64,000 nucleotides of DNA from Paraburkholderia mimosarum LMG 23256 = NBRC 106338 (GCF_000739815.1 NZ_BBJJ01000026.1:1-64000); one strand, 5' to 3'. Counted from the first letter of the stretch, positions 18,083 to 27,471 are shown. Made by a program: numbers and translations. Notes: generated from the sequence alone by a model not told the origin.

Positions 18083-19504
18083 ATGATGAACCCCACGCAT
18101 TCCCCTTCCAACTTCGCGCAGGACGTGCGCGCGTCTTCGGAGGCGCTCGACCCGACGTCTCATCAAGCGCATGCGCTGCGAGAATCGTCTGTGCCTGCTG
18201 CTGAGCAGGCCATGCCGCTCAATGACGCGGCGCTCGCCGCGCTCGCGGCGCGCATCCGGACGTGGGGGCGCGAGCTGGGGTTCGGTGCGATCGGCATCAG
18301 CGACACCGACCTTTCCCATGCCGAGGCGGGCCTCGCCGCGTGGCTCGAAGCAGGCTGCCACGGCGAGATGGATTATATGGCCAAACATGAGATGAAACGC
18401 GCGCGGCCCGCCGAGCTTGTGGCCGGCACGCGACGCGTGATCACGGCACGCATGGCCTATTTGCCCATCGATACGCTCGCGCCGAATGCGACGGGAAAGC
18501 GTCACGAAAGTGCTTCGCAAGGCGGCGACGAGGCAAGCGCCGCTGCTGGCACCCGGGCTGGCGCCCCGGTCGGCACCACGGGTGAGTCGGCACCCGGCAC
18601 GGACGTTGCCAATGAGAGCCTTCATGCCATCCACGCCGACTGGCGCCTGCGCGAGCACGCGCGCCTTGCCGACCCGAATGCCGCCGTCGTATCGATCTAC
18701 GCGCGCGGCCGCGACTATCACAAGGTCTTGCGCGCTCGTCTGCAGCAACTCGCCGAGCGTATCAAGGCCGAGATCGGCAAGTTCGGCTTTCGCGTGTTCA
18801 CGGATTCCGCACCTGTGCTCGAAGTCGAACTCGCGCAGAAGGCCGGCGTGGGCTGGCGCGGCAAGCACACGCTGCTTTTGCAACGCGATGCGGGTTCGCT
18901 GTTTTTCCTCGGCGAGATTTACGTGGACGTGCCGCTGCCCACCGACGCCGACGACCCGGCCAGCGCCGCGCCAGAAACGCCCGGCGCGCATTGCGGGAGC
19001 TGCACGCGTTGCATCGATGCATGCCCGACGGGCGCGATCACCGGTCCGTATCGCGTGGATGCGCGCCGCTGCATTTCCTATCTGACGATCGAATTGAAGG
19101 GCAGCATTCCCCTGGAATTACGCGAGCTGATCGGCAATCGTGTGTATGGCTGCGATGACTGCCAGCTCGTCTGCCCATGGAACAAGTTTGCCCAGGCCGC
19201 GCCGGTGGCGGACTTCGACGTGCGCCACGGGCTCGACCGCGCGAGCCTCGTCGACCTGTTCGGCTGGAGCGCCGCGCAGTTCGACGAGCGCATGCAGGGC
19301 AGCGCGATACGGCGCATCGGCTATGAACGCTGGTCGCGCAACATCGCGGTCGCGATGGGCAACGCGCTGCGCGCGACGCGAAAGCGCCCGGCGAATGCGG
19401 ACGATGCCGCGCGCGATGCCATCGTGAAGGCGCTGCGCGCGCGCGAGCATGACGAATCGGCGATCGTGCGCGAACACGTGCAGTGGGCGCTCGAAGCGGC
19501 CTGA
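18083..19504 (+). CDS. queG: Epoxyqueuosine reductase
   Basis: Cobalamin- and FeS-dependent last step of queuosine synthesis in tRNA. Visible motifs are GFGAIGISDTDL at the start of the core, GCHGEMDYM, a YHKVLRARL segment, GWRGKHTLLL, the 4Fe-4S cluster site CGSCTRCIDACPTGAI and a second Cys set GCDDCQLVCPWNKF. A short HEAT-like tail ends the protein. About 45 extra residues at the N-terminus and a 30-residue Ala/Gly-rich insert near residue 140 make it 473 long against about 380 in E. coli. ATG codons at 18083 and 18086 are both possible. Confidence 0.94.
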   Translation: MMNPTHSPSNFAQDVRASSEALDPTSHQAHALRESSVPAAEQAMPLNDAALAALAARIRTWGRELGFGAIGISDTDLSHAEAGLAAWLEAGCHGEMDYMAKHEMKRARPAELVAGTRRVITARMAYLPIDTLAPNATGKRHESASQGGDEASAAAGTRAGAPVGTTGESAPGTDVANESLHAIHADWRLREHARLADPNAAVVSIYARGRDYHKVLRARLQQLAERIKAEIGKFGFRVFTDSAPVLEVELAQKAGVGWRGKHTLLLQRDAGSLFFLGEIYVDVPLPTDADDPASAAPETPGAHCGSCTRCIDACPTGAITGPYRVDARRCISYLTIELKGSIPLELRELIGNRVYGCDDCQLVCPWNKFAQAAPVADFDVRHGLDRASLVDLFGWSAAQFDERMQGSAIRRIGYERWSRNIAVAMGNALRATRKRPANADDAARDAIVKALRAREHDESAIVREHVQWALEAA

Positions 19505-19615
19505 AACGACGATGCGAGGAAGAACATGGGCGTGAAAATGCAGAGCGGCGTGCTGGAAATCGCGCGCGCAACGCGGCACCATGGCGTGCAACGCTCGCGC
19601 ACGAAGGAGGCAGCG

Positions 19616-20101
19616 ATGTTCAACGCAGTGATCGACGCACCGTTCGGCAAAGTCGGCATTCGCACCGGCGGCGAGGCGCTGCGCGAGATCGTCTATTTGC
19701 CGGCGCACACGGCGAGCGTCGAGCCCGATGGCGAACTCGCCGCGCGCGCGGCCGCGCAGATCGCGCGGTATTTCGAAGACGCCGACGCCGGCTTCGACCT
19801 GCCGCTCGCGCCGCTTGGCACGCCGTTCCAGCGGCGCGTGTGGGACGGCATCTGCGCGATCGAAGCGGGCGAGGTGCTCACCTATGGCGAACTCGCGAAG
19901 CGCATCGGCAGCGACAGCGCGCGCGCCGTGGGCCAGGCCTGCGGCGACAATCCGTTTCCGATCGTCATTCCGTGTCATCGCGTGGTGTCGGCGAGCGGCC
20001 TCGGAGGTTTCGCCCATCATGGGGGCGAGGGCTTCTTTCGCGACGTGAAGCGCTGGCTGCTGGCACACGAATGCACGACGAACCGGTTTGAGCTCCGATA
20101 A
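19616..20101 (+). CDS. ogt: Methylated-DNA-protein cysteine methyltransferase
   Basis: Removes O6-alkyl groups from guanine by irreversible transfer to its own cysteine. The active-site PCHRVV is in FPIVIPCHRVVSASG near residue 121. Also visible are the HTH-like segment VLTYGELAKRIG and an N-terminal domain. The ATG at 19616 has a strong GAAGGAGG site and gives 161 residues. The longer frame from 19526 lacks a good site. It is followed after 4 bp by xerD. Confidence 0.94.
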   Translation: MFNAVIDAPFGKVGIRTGGEALREIVYLPAHTASVEPDGELAARAAAQIARYFEDADAGFDLPLAPLGTPFQRRVWDGICAIEAGEVLTYGELAKRIGSDSARAVGQACGDNPFPIVIPCHRVVSASGLGGFAHHGGEGFFRDVKRWLLAHECTTNRFELR

Positions 20102-20105
20102 CACG

Positions 20106-21086
20106 ATGACGATGACGACGAACCCGCCGCCGCTTCCCGAGAGCGAAGCCGCCGAAGAAACGGAGCAAGCGCTCGAACCCGCTGCCGCCGAAGCGCTCGC
20201 AGCGAGCCTCGCCTCCATCGACACGTTTTGCGACGCGATGTGGCTCGAGCACGGCCTCTCGCGCAACACGCTCGACGCCTACCGGCGCGACTTGCGCCTC
20301 TTCGCGCAATGGCTCGCGCGCGAGCGCGCCAATTCGCTCGACAAGACGCGCGAAGACGATTTGTTCGCCTACAGCGCGCGCCGCAAGGACGACAAATCCA
20401 CGTCGGCGAACCGGCGCCTTTCGGTGTTTCGCCGCTACTACGGCTGGGCGTTGCGCGAGCAGCGCGTGCATGCGGACCCGACCGTGCGCATTCGCTCGGC
20501 GAAGCAGCCGCCGCGTTTTCCTTCCACGTTGAGCGAGGCGCAGGTCGAGGCGTTGCTCGGCGCGCCCGATGTGAACACACCGCTCGGCCTGCGCGACCGG
20601 ACGATGCTCGAGCTGATGTATGCGAGCGGCTTGCGCGTGACCGAACTCGTCACGCTCAAGACCGTCGAGGTGGGCCTGAACGAAGGGGTCGTGCGCGTGC
20701 TCGGCAAGGGCTCGAAGGAGCGCCTCATTCCGTTCGGCGAAGAGGCGCACGCGTGGATCGAGCGTTACTTGCGCGAGGCGCGGCCCGCGTTGCTCGGCGC
20801 GCGCACGACCGACGCACTGTTCGTGACCGCGCGCGCCGAAGGCATGACGCGCCAGCAGTTCTGGCACATCATCAAGCGCCACGCGGCGGCGGGCGGCGTG
20901 CACGCGCCGCTCTCGCCCCACACCATGCGCCACGCGTTCGCCACCCATCTGCTCAATCACGGCGCCGATCTGCGCGTCGTGCAGCTGCTGCTCGGCCACA
21001 GCGATATCTCCACCACGCAGATCTACACGCACGTCGCGCGCGAGCGGCTGCGCTTGCTGCACGAGAAACACCATCCGCGCGGGTGA
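20106..21086 (+). CDS. xerD: Tyrosine recombinase XerD
   Basis: Resolves chromosome dimers at dif with XerC and FtsK. It has an N-terminal SAM-like core-binding domain (LSRNTLDAYRRDLRLFAQWL), then the catalytic domain with Arg in YASGLRVTELV, Lys in VRVLGKGSKERLIP, His-x-x-Arg in SPHTMRHAFATHLL, His in LLGHSDISTTQIYTHV and the nucleophile Tyr in the same block. It carries about 35 acidic N-terminal residues beyond the E. coli protein. ATG at 20106 was preferred to a TTG at 20088 inside ogt. The near contact with ogt suggests one transcript. Confidence 0.95.
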   Translation: MTMTTNPPPLPESEAAEETEQALEPAAAEALAASLASIDTFCDAMWLEHGLSRNTLDAYRRDLRLFAQWLARERANSLDKTREDDLFAYSARRKDDKSTSANRRLSVFRRYYGWALREQRVHADPTVRIRSAKQPPRFPSTLSEAQVEALLGAPDVNTPLGLRDRTMLELMYASGLRVTELVTLKTVEVGLNEGVVRVLGKGSKERLIPFGEEAHAWIERYLREARPALLGARTTDALFVTARAEGMTRQQFWHIIKRHAAAGGVHAPLSPHTMRHAFATHLLNHGADLRVVQLLLGHSDISTTQIYTHVARERLRLLHEKHHPRG

Positions 21087-21127
21087 GCCGGCACCGCCCG
21101 TGCGGGCCGTGCGATTACAATGCGCCG

Positions 21128-21619
21128 ATGAGCAAAACGAAACATGTCTCCGAAACGCCCGCCACGCAGATGCTGCGCCGCGCGGGCGTCGCCTTCGGCG
21201 AACACCCCTACGAGTATGTCGAGCATGGCGGCACGGGCGAGTCCGCGCGCCAGCTCGGCGTGGACGAGCATCGCGTCGTCAAGACGCTCGTGATGGAGGA
21301 CGAGCACGCCAGGCCGCTCGTCGTCCTCATGCATGGCGACCGCAAGGTTTCGACGAAGAATCTCGCGCGCCAGATCGGCGCGAAGCGCGTCGAGCCCTGC
21401 AAGCCCGAAGTGGCGAACCGGCATTCGGGTTACCTGGTGGGCGGCACGTCGCCGTTCGGCACGAAGAAAAGCATGCCCGTGTACGTCGAATCGACCATAC
21501 TCGACCTCGACCAGATCTGGCTCAACGGCGGTCGGCGCGGTTATCTGGTGAGCCTCGCGCCTTCGGTGCTCACGACGCTGCTCGACGCGAAGCCGGTGCA
21601 GTGCGCGAGCGTCGAGTGA
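21128..21619 (+). CDS. ybaK: Cys-tRNA(Pro)/Cys-tRNA(Cys) deacylase
   Basis: A 163-residue YbaK/EbsC protein that clears mischarged Cys-tRNA(Pro). The family features are TPATQMLRRAGVAFGEHPYEY, VVKTLVMED, the lysine-bearing KVSTKNLARQIGAKRVEPC and GGTSPFGTKKSMPVYVE. The frame is open for 300 codons upstream across xerD, but the start at 21128 fits the family. It lies 41 bp after xerD and may be in the same operon. Confidence 0.93.
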   Translation: MSKTKHVSETPATQMLRRAGVAFGEHPYEYVEHGGTGESARQLGVDEHRVVKTLVMEDEHARPLVVLMHGDRKVSTKNLARQIGAKRVEPCKPEVANRHSGYLVGGTSPFGTKKSMPVYVESTILDLDQIWLNGGRRGYLVSLAPSVLTTLLDAKPVQCASVE

Positions 21620-21794
21620 CGCACGAGGTCCCGGACCCGCTTCACTTTGCTTCCCTGAATACCCTGGCTTGCGGCGCCTGCGTGGGCAGCTGGCGCCCGC
21701 GCTTGGGTAGAATGAGCGCCGTCGCGCGTCGCCGGGCGGGAGCGCCAAGTCTCAAACCCGGCGCGCATCGTTCCACTTTCTCCGGGTTTCGTGC

Positions 21795-22415
21795 ATGTAC
21801 AACCTGTTCGTCGCCGTTCTCGCCTATCTGATCGGCTCGATTTCGTTCGCCGTGATCGTGAGCGCCTTCATGGGCCTCGACGATCCGCGCTCCTACGGCT
21901 CCCGCAACCCCGGCGCCACCAACGTGCTGCGCAGCGGCAACAAGAAGGCCGCGATCCTCACGCTGATCGGCGACGCCTTCAAGGGCTGGCTGGCCGTCTG
22001 GCTCGTCGTGCGCTTCGGCCCCCGTTACGGTCTCGGCGACGCGGCGATTGCGCTGGCCGCCATCGCCGTGTTCCTCGGGCACCTGTACCCGGTGTTTTTC
22101 CGCTTCAAGGGCGGCAAGGGCGTCGCCACCGCGGCCGGCGTGCTGCTCGCCGTGAATCCGATCCTCGGCGTCGCGACGCTCGCCACCTGGCTCATCGTCG
22201 CGTTCTTCACGCGCTACTCGTCGCTCGCGGCGCTGGCGGCCGCCGTGTTCGCGCCGCTTTACTACGTGTTCATGTTCGGCCCGCGCATCGTCGCGCTCGC
22301 CATCCTCGCCATGAGCGTGCTGCTGTTCTGGCGGCACCGCGCGAACATCGCCAAGCTGATCGCGGGCAAGGAGAGCCGCATCGGCGAGAAGAAGACCTCT
22401 GGCGCCGTGAAGTAG
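21795..22415 (+). CDS. plsY: Glycerol-3-phosphate acyltransferase PlsY
   Basis: Membrane enzyme that uses acyl-phosphate to acylate glycerol-3-phosphate in phospholipid synthesis. The 206-residue protein shows five hydrophobic helices and the three PlsY blocks: SYGSRNPGATNVLR, the GHLYPVFFRFKGGKGVATAAGVLL loop and the C-terminal HRANIAKLIAGKESR. It starts at an ATG without a strong ribosome-binding site. There are no obvious operon partners. Confidence 0.95.
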   Translation: MYNLFVAVLAYLIGSISFAVIVSAFMGLDDPRSYGSRNPGATNVLRSGNKKAAILTLIGDAFKGWLAVWLVVRFGPRYGLGDAAIALAAIAVFLGHLYPVFFRFKGGKGVATAAGVLLAVNPILGVATLATWLIVAFFTRYSSLAALAAAVFAPLYYVFMFGPRIVALAILAMSVLLFWRHRANIAKLIAGKESRIGEKKTSGAVK

Positions 22416-22616
22416 CCTGCCAGCGGTCATGGGGCACTGCGTCATTAATCTGACTATTTCGCCCAACCTGAGGCTATCTTCGGGCAAGTAGCGAAAAGTG
22501 GCGCGCGTTCTGCAGTGGCGCCCTCAAGAATGCCGTGCGGCCTGCCGTAATCCCGGTTGTTTTCCGACCAGGTTTTTACGGCTTTCCTCTTCATTTCCCA
22601 CACGGCAATCCCCCCC

Positions 22617-24416
22617 ATGTTTTCCACCATCCGCTCGCGCATCGTCGCGCTATGCGTCGTCATTGTCGTGGCCGCACTCGCCGCGAATACGGCGCTCAAC
22701 TATTTCGTCGCGGATTCGCACAACAAGGATTCGATCGACAGCACCCTCTCGGCGCTCGAAGAGAGCCACGCGCAGGGCATAGGCGAGTGGGTCGCGACCC
22801 ACACGCGGATGATCGACTCGCTGCAGGACGCCGTGCTCGGTGCGGACCCCGTGCCGGCGCTCAAGCAGATCGCGGCGGCAGGCGGCTTCCAGAACGTCTA
22901 CGTGGGTTATGCCGACCGCACGGCGAAGTTTTCCGACGCGAACGGCATTCCGCCCGACTACGATCCGACCGGGCGCCCCTGGTACAAGCAGGCCGTCGCG
23001 GCCGGCAGGGCGGTCGTTACGCCGCCCTATGTCGATGTCGGCACGGGCAAGCTCGTGGTGGCGTTCGCGGAGCCGGTGATTCGCGACGGCGCCGTGAAAG
23101 GCGTCATCTCCGGTGACGTGACGATGGACAGCGTGATCGCCAACGTCCGCTCGATTCATCCCACGCCGGCGAGCTTCGGCATGCTCGTCGACGCGAGCGG
23201 CGCGATCGTTGCGCACCCGGACGCGCAACTCACGCTCAAACCCGTCGCCGAACTCGCGCCCGACCTCGCCGGCGATCGTCTGAACGCATTGTTCGCGGCC
23301 AACGCGCCGTTGCAGGTCGACGTAAAGGGCGATACCAGGTTCATGCGTGCGCAAACGATTCCGGGCACCGACTGGCGCGTGGTCGTCGCCTACGACCGCG
23401 CCGATGCGACGGCCGGCATGCGCTCGCTGCTCACGGCGTCGCTCATCGCGCTCGTGGTGATCGCGGTGGCGGCTGCGGCGATCGTCGCGGCGGCCACGGC
23501 CGTGTCGTTCCAGCGCCTTTCGCGCGTGCGCGACGCGATGGACGCGATCAGCGCCGGCGAGGGCGATCTCACGAAACGCCTTCCCGCCGTGGGCAACGAC
23601 GAAGTCGCGCAGATCGCGCGATCGTTCAACGCGTTCATGGACAAGCTGCGCGACGTGATGCGCAACATCCGCGACGCGAGCCAGTCGGTGCGTACCGCGA
23701 GCGACGAGATCGCGGCGGGCAACGTCGACCTGTCGGGCCGCACGGAGTCGGCGGCGGCGAGCCTCGAAGAGACGGCCGCGTCGATGGAGCAGATCACGGC
23801 GACGGTCGCGCAGTCGGCCAACGCGGCGCAGCAGGCCGACGTGACGGCGGCAACGGCTTCGCAGGCGGCCTCGCGCGGCGGCTCCGTGATCGGCGACGTC
23901 GTGCATACGATGGGCGACATCGAGAAGGCTTCGGTGAAGATCGCCGACATCATCGGCGTGATCGACGGCATCGCGTTCCAGACCAACATTCTCGCGTTGA
24001 ACGCCGCGGTGGAAGCCGCGCGCGCGGGCGAGCAGGGCCGCGGCTTCGCGGTGGTGGCGGGGGAAGTGCGCAGCCTTGCGCAGCGCAGCGCGCAGGCGGC
24101 GCGCGAGATCAAGGCGCTGATCGAATCGACCGTTTCGAGCGTGACCTCGGGCTCGCAGCTCGTGCGCCGCGCTGGCACGACGATGGACGAGATCGTGGCG
24201 AACGTCTCGAACGTGACGACCATCATCTCCGAGGTCACCAACGCGGCCAGCGAGCAGACGCGCGGCATCCAGGAAGTGAACCGCGCGGTGAGCCAGCTCG
24301 ACGAGATGGTTCAGCAGAATGCGGCGCTCGTCGAGCAGTCGACGGCCGCAGCGGCGGCGCTGCGCAGCCAGGCCGCCAGTCTCGCCGACGCGGTGGGACA
24401 GTTCAGGCTCGATTGA
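22617..24416 (+). CDS. Methyl-accepting chemotaxis protein with dCache sensor
   Basis: A 599-residue chemoreceptor. A TM helix at about 5-30 is followed by a periplasmic double-Cache domain (about 35-275). Its distal pocket has the PDYDPTGRPWYKQA stretch, which resembles the amino-acid-binding dCache motif. A second TM lies at about 285-310, then a HAMP domain, then the cytoplasmic signalling coiled coil with the hairpin tip IDGIAFQTNILALNAAVEAARAGEQGRGFAVVAGEVR. No C-terminal CheR-docking pentapeptide is visible. The ATG at 22617 is the second in-frame start; the first adds 20 residues of unlikely sequence. The ligand is inferred only. Confidence 0.92.
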   Translation: MFSTIRSRIVALCVVIVVAALAANTALNYFVADSHNKDSIDSTLSALEESHAQGIGEWVATHTRMIDSLQDAVLGADPVPALKQIAAAGGFQNVYVGYADRTAKFSDANGIPPDYDPTGRPWYKQAVAAGRAVVTPPYVDVGTGKLVVAFAEPVIRDGAVKGVISGDVTMDSVIANVRSIHPTPASFGMLVDASGAIVAHPDAQLTLKPVAELAPDLAGDRLNALFAANAPLQVDVKGDTRFMRAQTIPGTDWRVVVAYDRADATAGMRSLLTASLIALVVIAVAAAAIVAAATAVSFQRLSRVRDAMDAISAGEGDLTKRLPAVGNDEVAQIARSFNAFMDKLRDVMRNIRDASQSVRTASDEIAAGNVDLSGRTESAAASLEETAASMEQITATVAQSANAAQQADVTAATASQAASRGGSVIGDVVHTMGDIEKASVKIADIIGVIDGIAFQTNILALNAAVEAARAGEQGRGFAVVAGEVRSLAQRSAQAAREIKALIESTVSSVTSGSQLVRRAGTTMDEIVANVSNVTTIISEVTNAASEQTRGIQEVNRAVSQLDEMVQQNAALVEQSTAAAAALRSQAASLADAVGQFRLD

Positions 24417-24434
24417 CGAGGGAACTCGCAGGCA

Positions 24435-24460
24435 GTGAGAAAGCGGCGCCGCTTTCTCAC
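24435..24460. terminator. Bidirectional terminator between chemoreceptor gene and yajQ
   Basis: A perfect 26-nt palindrome with 13-bp arms (GTGAGAAAGCGGC and its complement), 19 bp after the chemoreceptor stop and before the convergent yajQ. The arms contain A- and T-rich ends that could serve as weak U tracts in either direction. Confidence 0.6.
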
Positions 24461-24586
24461 CTTCAAATATGGCGCTGTCGAATTTGAAGACGCCGGAGAC
24501 GGCTCGCGGTGATAAAGGAAAGTCTTGCGAAGCGCCAGGCCAGCGGGGCGGGCCATGCCGCCTCGCCGTGTGCCTGAGAGGCGGAT

Positions 24587-25072
24587 TTAATCGCGGAAGT
24601 TGTTGAAGTCGAGCGGCGTGTCGGTCACGTCCTTGCGCAGCATGGCGATCACGCTCTGCAGATCGTCGCGCTTGGCGCCCGTCACGCGCACGGCGTCGCC
24701 CTGGATGCTCGCCTGCACCTTGATCTTGCTGTCCTTCACGAGCCTGACGATCTTCTTCGCGAGGTCGCCCGACACGCCCTTCTTCACGGTGATGACCTGC
24801 TTGACCTTGTCGCCGCCGATCTTCTCGATCTTGCCGTAGTCGAGAAAACGCACGTCCACATTGCGCTTGGCCATTTTCGAGACCAGCACGTCCTTCACCT
24901 GGCCGAGCTTGAAATCGTCGTCGGCGAACGCGGTCAGTTCGCGCTCCTTCTGCTCGACGCGCGAATCCGAGCCCTTGAAGTCGAAGCGCGTGGAGATCTC
25001 CTTGTTCGATTGCTCCACGGCGTTCTTCACTTCGATCATGTTGGCTTCGCTGACGACGTCAAACGATGGCAT
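24587..25072 (-). CDS. YajQ family nucleotide-binding protein
   Basis: A 161-residue member of the YajQ family with two ferredoxin-like halves. Marks are MPSFDVVSEANMIEVKNAVEQS, the RFDFKGSDSRVE segment and the C-terminal VRVTGAKRDDLQSVIAMLR. Xanthomonas and Pseudomonas members bind cyclic di-GMP and act with a LysR partner in virulence control. Whether this one does is unknown. A GGGAG site precedes the ATG. Confidence 0.92.
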   Translation of the reverse strand: MPSFDVVSEANMIEVKNAVEQSNKEISTRFDFKGSDSRVEQKERELTAFADDDFKLGQVKDVLVSKMAKRNVDVRFLDYGKIEKIGGDKVKQVITVKKGVSGDLAKKIVRLVKDSKIKVQASIQGDAVRVTGAKRDDLQSVIAMLRKDVTDTPLDFNNFRD

Positions 25073-25134
25073 TGTTTTCTCCCAAAAGTACGAGGTGCAG
25101 AACGACTGCGCAAATCACGACGCTAACGAGCGAG

Positions 25135-25175
25135 GCAAAAGCGACGCAAACGAACAACGCAAAAGCGACGCAAAC
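25135..25175. repeat. Short direct repeat upstream of yajQ
   Basis: A 17-bp unit (GCAAAAGCGACGCAAAC) occurs twice with a 24-bp period, in the 268-bp gap between yajQ and the divergent murB. It could be a regulator site or simple sequence drift. Confidence 0.5.
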
Positions 25176-25340
25176 TGCGCGCCCGGGCGCTGCGGCTGCA
25201 TTCGTGGCCGCATTTTGAGGCAGCGGCTCGCACACTCGCTATAATCACGGACCGACGCCATTCTACCGGCGCGGTTGCGTTTGCCCAAGGCGGCTTTTCC
25301 TGCCTGATTTCGTCCGCTGTCCGTGTTCCGTTCTCCCCCA

Positions 25341-26396
25341 ATGCCCCTCGTTCCAACGCCCGTCGATACGTCTCCCGTGTGGTTTGCCGCCGGCTATCCG
25401 CTGCGCGCGCACAACACGTTCGGCTTCGACGTGCGCGCCCGCTATGCGTGCCGGGTCGAAAGCGAGGCCGATCTCTCCGCTGCCGTGCGCGATCCGCGCG
25501 CCCAGGGCTTGCGCACGCTCGTGCTGGGCGGCGGCAGCAATGTCGTGCTCACGCGCGACTTCGACGGTCTCGTGCTGCTCGTGGCGCTCCGCGGCAAGCG
25601 CATTGCCCACGAGGATGGCCAGTCATGGTACGTGGAGGCGGCCGCGGGCGAGAACTGGCACGATTTTGTCGCCTGGACGCTCGAAGCCGGTATGCCGGGC
25701 CTCGAGAATCTGGCGCTGATTCCGGGCACGGTGGGCGCGGCGCCGATTCAGAATATCGGCGCGTATGGCCTCGAGATGGCGGAGCGCTGCGTGTCGGTCA
25801 GGGCCATCGAAATGGCGACCGGCCGAGCGATGGAGTTCGACGCGGCCGCCTGCCGCTTCGGCTACCGCGACAGTTTCTTCAAGCGCGAGGGGCGCGCTCG
25901 TTTCGTCGTTACGTCGGTGACGTTCCGCCTGCCGAAGGTGTGGCAGCCCAACGCGGGCTATGCCGACCTCGCGCGCGAACTGGCTCAGTGCAACGCCGGC
26001 GAGGCGCCGCATGCGCGCGCGGTGTTCGACGCCGTGGTGGCGGTGCGGCGCGCCAAGCTGCCCGATCCGCTGCAACTGGGCAACGCGGGCAGCTTTTTCA
26101 AGAATCCCGTGATCGAGGCGTCGCAGTACGACGCGCTCGTCGTGCGCGAGCCGCAGATCGTTTCGTACCAGCAGTCGGACGGGCGCGTGAAGCTCGCGGC
26201 CGGCTGGATGATCGACCGCTGCGGCTGGAAGGGCCGCGCGCTGCGCGCCGCGGCCGTGCACGAGCGCCAGGCGCTCGTACTCGTCAATCGCGGCGGAGCC
26301 ACCGGCGCGGACATTCTCGAACTGGCAGAGGCCATCCAGCGCGACGTGCTCGCGCGCTTCGGCGTCGAGCTCGAGCAGGAACCCGTCAGCCTCTAG
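25341..26396 (+). CDS. murB: UDP-N-acetylenolpyruvoylglucosamine reductase
   Basis: FAD enzyme that makes UDP-N-acetylmuramate for peptidoglycan. The 351-residue protein has an FAD-binding LVLGGGSNVVLTRDF, the ALIPGTVGAAPIQNIGAYGLE loop, GYRDSFFKR and the catalytic-domain GNAGSFFKNPVI with the active Ser. It is a type I MurB of normal length. ATG at 25341 was chosen over a GTG at 25323. Confidence 0.95.
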   Translation: MPLVPTPVDTSPVWFAAGYPLRAHNTFGFDVRARYACRVESEADLSAAVRDPRAQGLRTLVLGGGSNVVLTRDFDGLVLLVALRGKRIAHEDGQSWYVEAAAGENWHDFVAWTLEAGMPGLENLALIPGTVGAAPIQNIGAYGLEMAERCVSVRAIEMATGRAMEFDAAACRFGYRDSFFKREGRARFVVTSVTFRLPKVWQPNAGYADLARELAQCNAGEAPHARAVFDAVVAVRRAKLPDPLQLGNAGSFFKNPVIEASQYDALVVREPQIVSYQQSDGRVKLAAGWMIDRCGWKGRALRAAAVHERQALVLVNRGGATGADILELAEAIQRDVLARFGVELEQEPVSL

Positions 26397-26432
26397 GTCG
26401 CGCGTCAGCCCGCCTACGCGCCGGAATCACCC

Positions 26433-27260
26433 TCAAACCACCTTGTCCTGGGCCGCGAACACCGGCCCCTGCACGAAGCGCACGTCGTACTGCTGCAACT
26501 GCTCGAACTGCGCCGCATCGGTCACGCGGTTGAAGATCAGCGGGATGCGCAGCCGCGCCGCATAGCTCACGAGCGGCTTCACCATCGAATCGCGCAATGC
26601 CGACGACGCGTCCATCTTCAGGAAGTCGGGTCGCGGCATGTCCGATACCGAGAGGATTTGCCCGGCGTTCGGCAGATTGCCCGCCACCTTGAACCCATAA
26701 CGCTGATAGCTCTTCGTGAGATAGCTGAGGAAGGTGCGGTGCGCCACCGCCGCCGGCGGCAGCTCGATCACGATGCGCCCGGGATTGAGCCCGAACGACA
26801 CCAGCACGTTCGAGAAATGCCGCCCGTGGTCGTACTTCACGCTCTTGAGCAGCCGTTCATGCACGCGCAGGAAGAGCAGCCCGTGCTGCTGGCCCCCCAA
26901 AAAGTTGATCGCGTGCAGCGCGCGCACCATGCGGTCCAGCGCGACCAGCTCGGGATCGTCGAGCGCGTCGCTGAACGGGTCGAAGGGCGCAAGGGCGCCG
27001 TCCTGTTCGCGCAGCGTCACCGCCTGATACCCGAGTTCGTCGCCAAAGCGCGAGGCCAACGAGAGGTCGGCGGTGAGCGACTGCGCCCCGCTGTGCACGC
27101 TGATGTCGTAGATCGGCTCGTAGGCGCTCAGCAGTTCCACGCTGCGCCGCCGCGCTACGGCCTCTTTGGCGTGCACGCCGCTGCCCATCGCGAGGTGCTC
27201 GCCCAGAAACGGATGGTCGGCGGCACGGGCGACGAGCTCGGGAATGGTGGGAGCAATCAT
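26433..27260 (-). CDS. Degenerate EAL-domain protein
   Basis: A 275-residue protein with an EAL-like fold. YEPIYDISVHSGAQSL resembles the start of EAL domains, but the EAL signature itself is not present (the matching place reads DLSLASR). Other marks are LLFLRVHERLL, a VIELPPAAV block where active enzymes have an E-x-T/E sequence, PRPDFLKMDAS (D retained) and VRFVQGPVF near the end. Loss of several metal ligands suggests it does not hydrolyse cyclic di-GMP and may bind it or act through protein contacts. It is convergent with murB and divergent from hmgA. Confidence 0.75.
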   Translation of the reverse strand: MIAPTIPELVARAADHPFLGEHLAMGSGVHAKEAVARRRSVELLSAYEPIYDISVHSGAQSLTADLSLASRFGDELGYQAVTLREQDGALAPFDPFSDALDDPELVALDRMVRALHAINFLGGQQHGLLFLRVHERLLKSVKYDHGRHFSNVLVSFGLNPGRIVIELPPAAVAHRTFLSYLTKSYQRYGFKVAGNLPNAGQILSVSDMPRPDFLKMDASSALRDSMVKPLVSYAARLRIPLIFNRVTDAAQFEQLQQYDVRFVQGPVFAAQDKVV

Positions 27261-27430
27261 GGTGGTGTAGCGGGGCGCGAGTGAGAGGTGCGAGCCCGAC
27301 CCGGGGCCGCATGGACCGATGGTAGCAGCCCGCAGCCGCGCCGGATGGACTGTTTGGTCATAACGTTATCGGCCGCGCCCGCGCTTTCTGGAGGCCTGCC
27401 GGCGTTTGGCAGGGATTGCCAGGGTATACA

Positions 27431-27471
27431 CGTAATTTCACTAAACGTAATTCGTTTTACCATCCGTAAAT
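27431..27471. promoter_or_regulatory. Repeated CGTAAT/A boxes upstream of hmgA
   Basis: Three copies of CGTAATT/CGTAAAT (27431, 27446, 27465) lie 40-85 bp before the hmgA ATG, in an AT-rich patch. A partly overlapping dyad, GTAA-N6-TTAC, lies at 27448-27461. This looks like a regulator-binding cluster for the homogentisate operon. No regulator gene is adjacent. Confidence 0.4.

Noticed and set aside
20228..21127. Extension of the ybaK frame back across xerD
   Set aside because: The 300 upstream codons are antisense-like and the family begins at the ATG at 21128.
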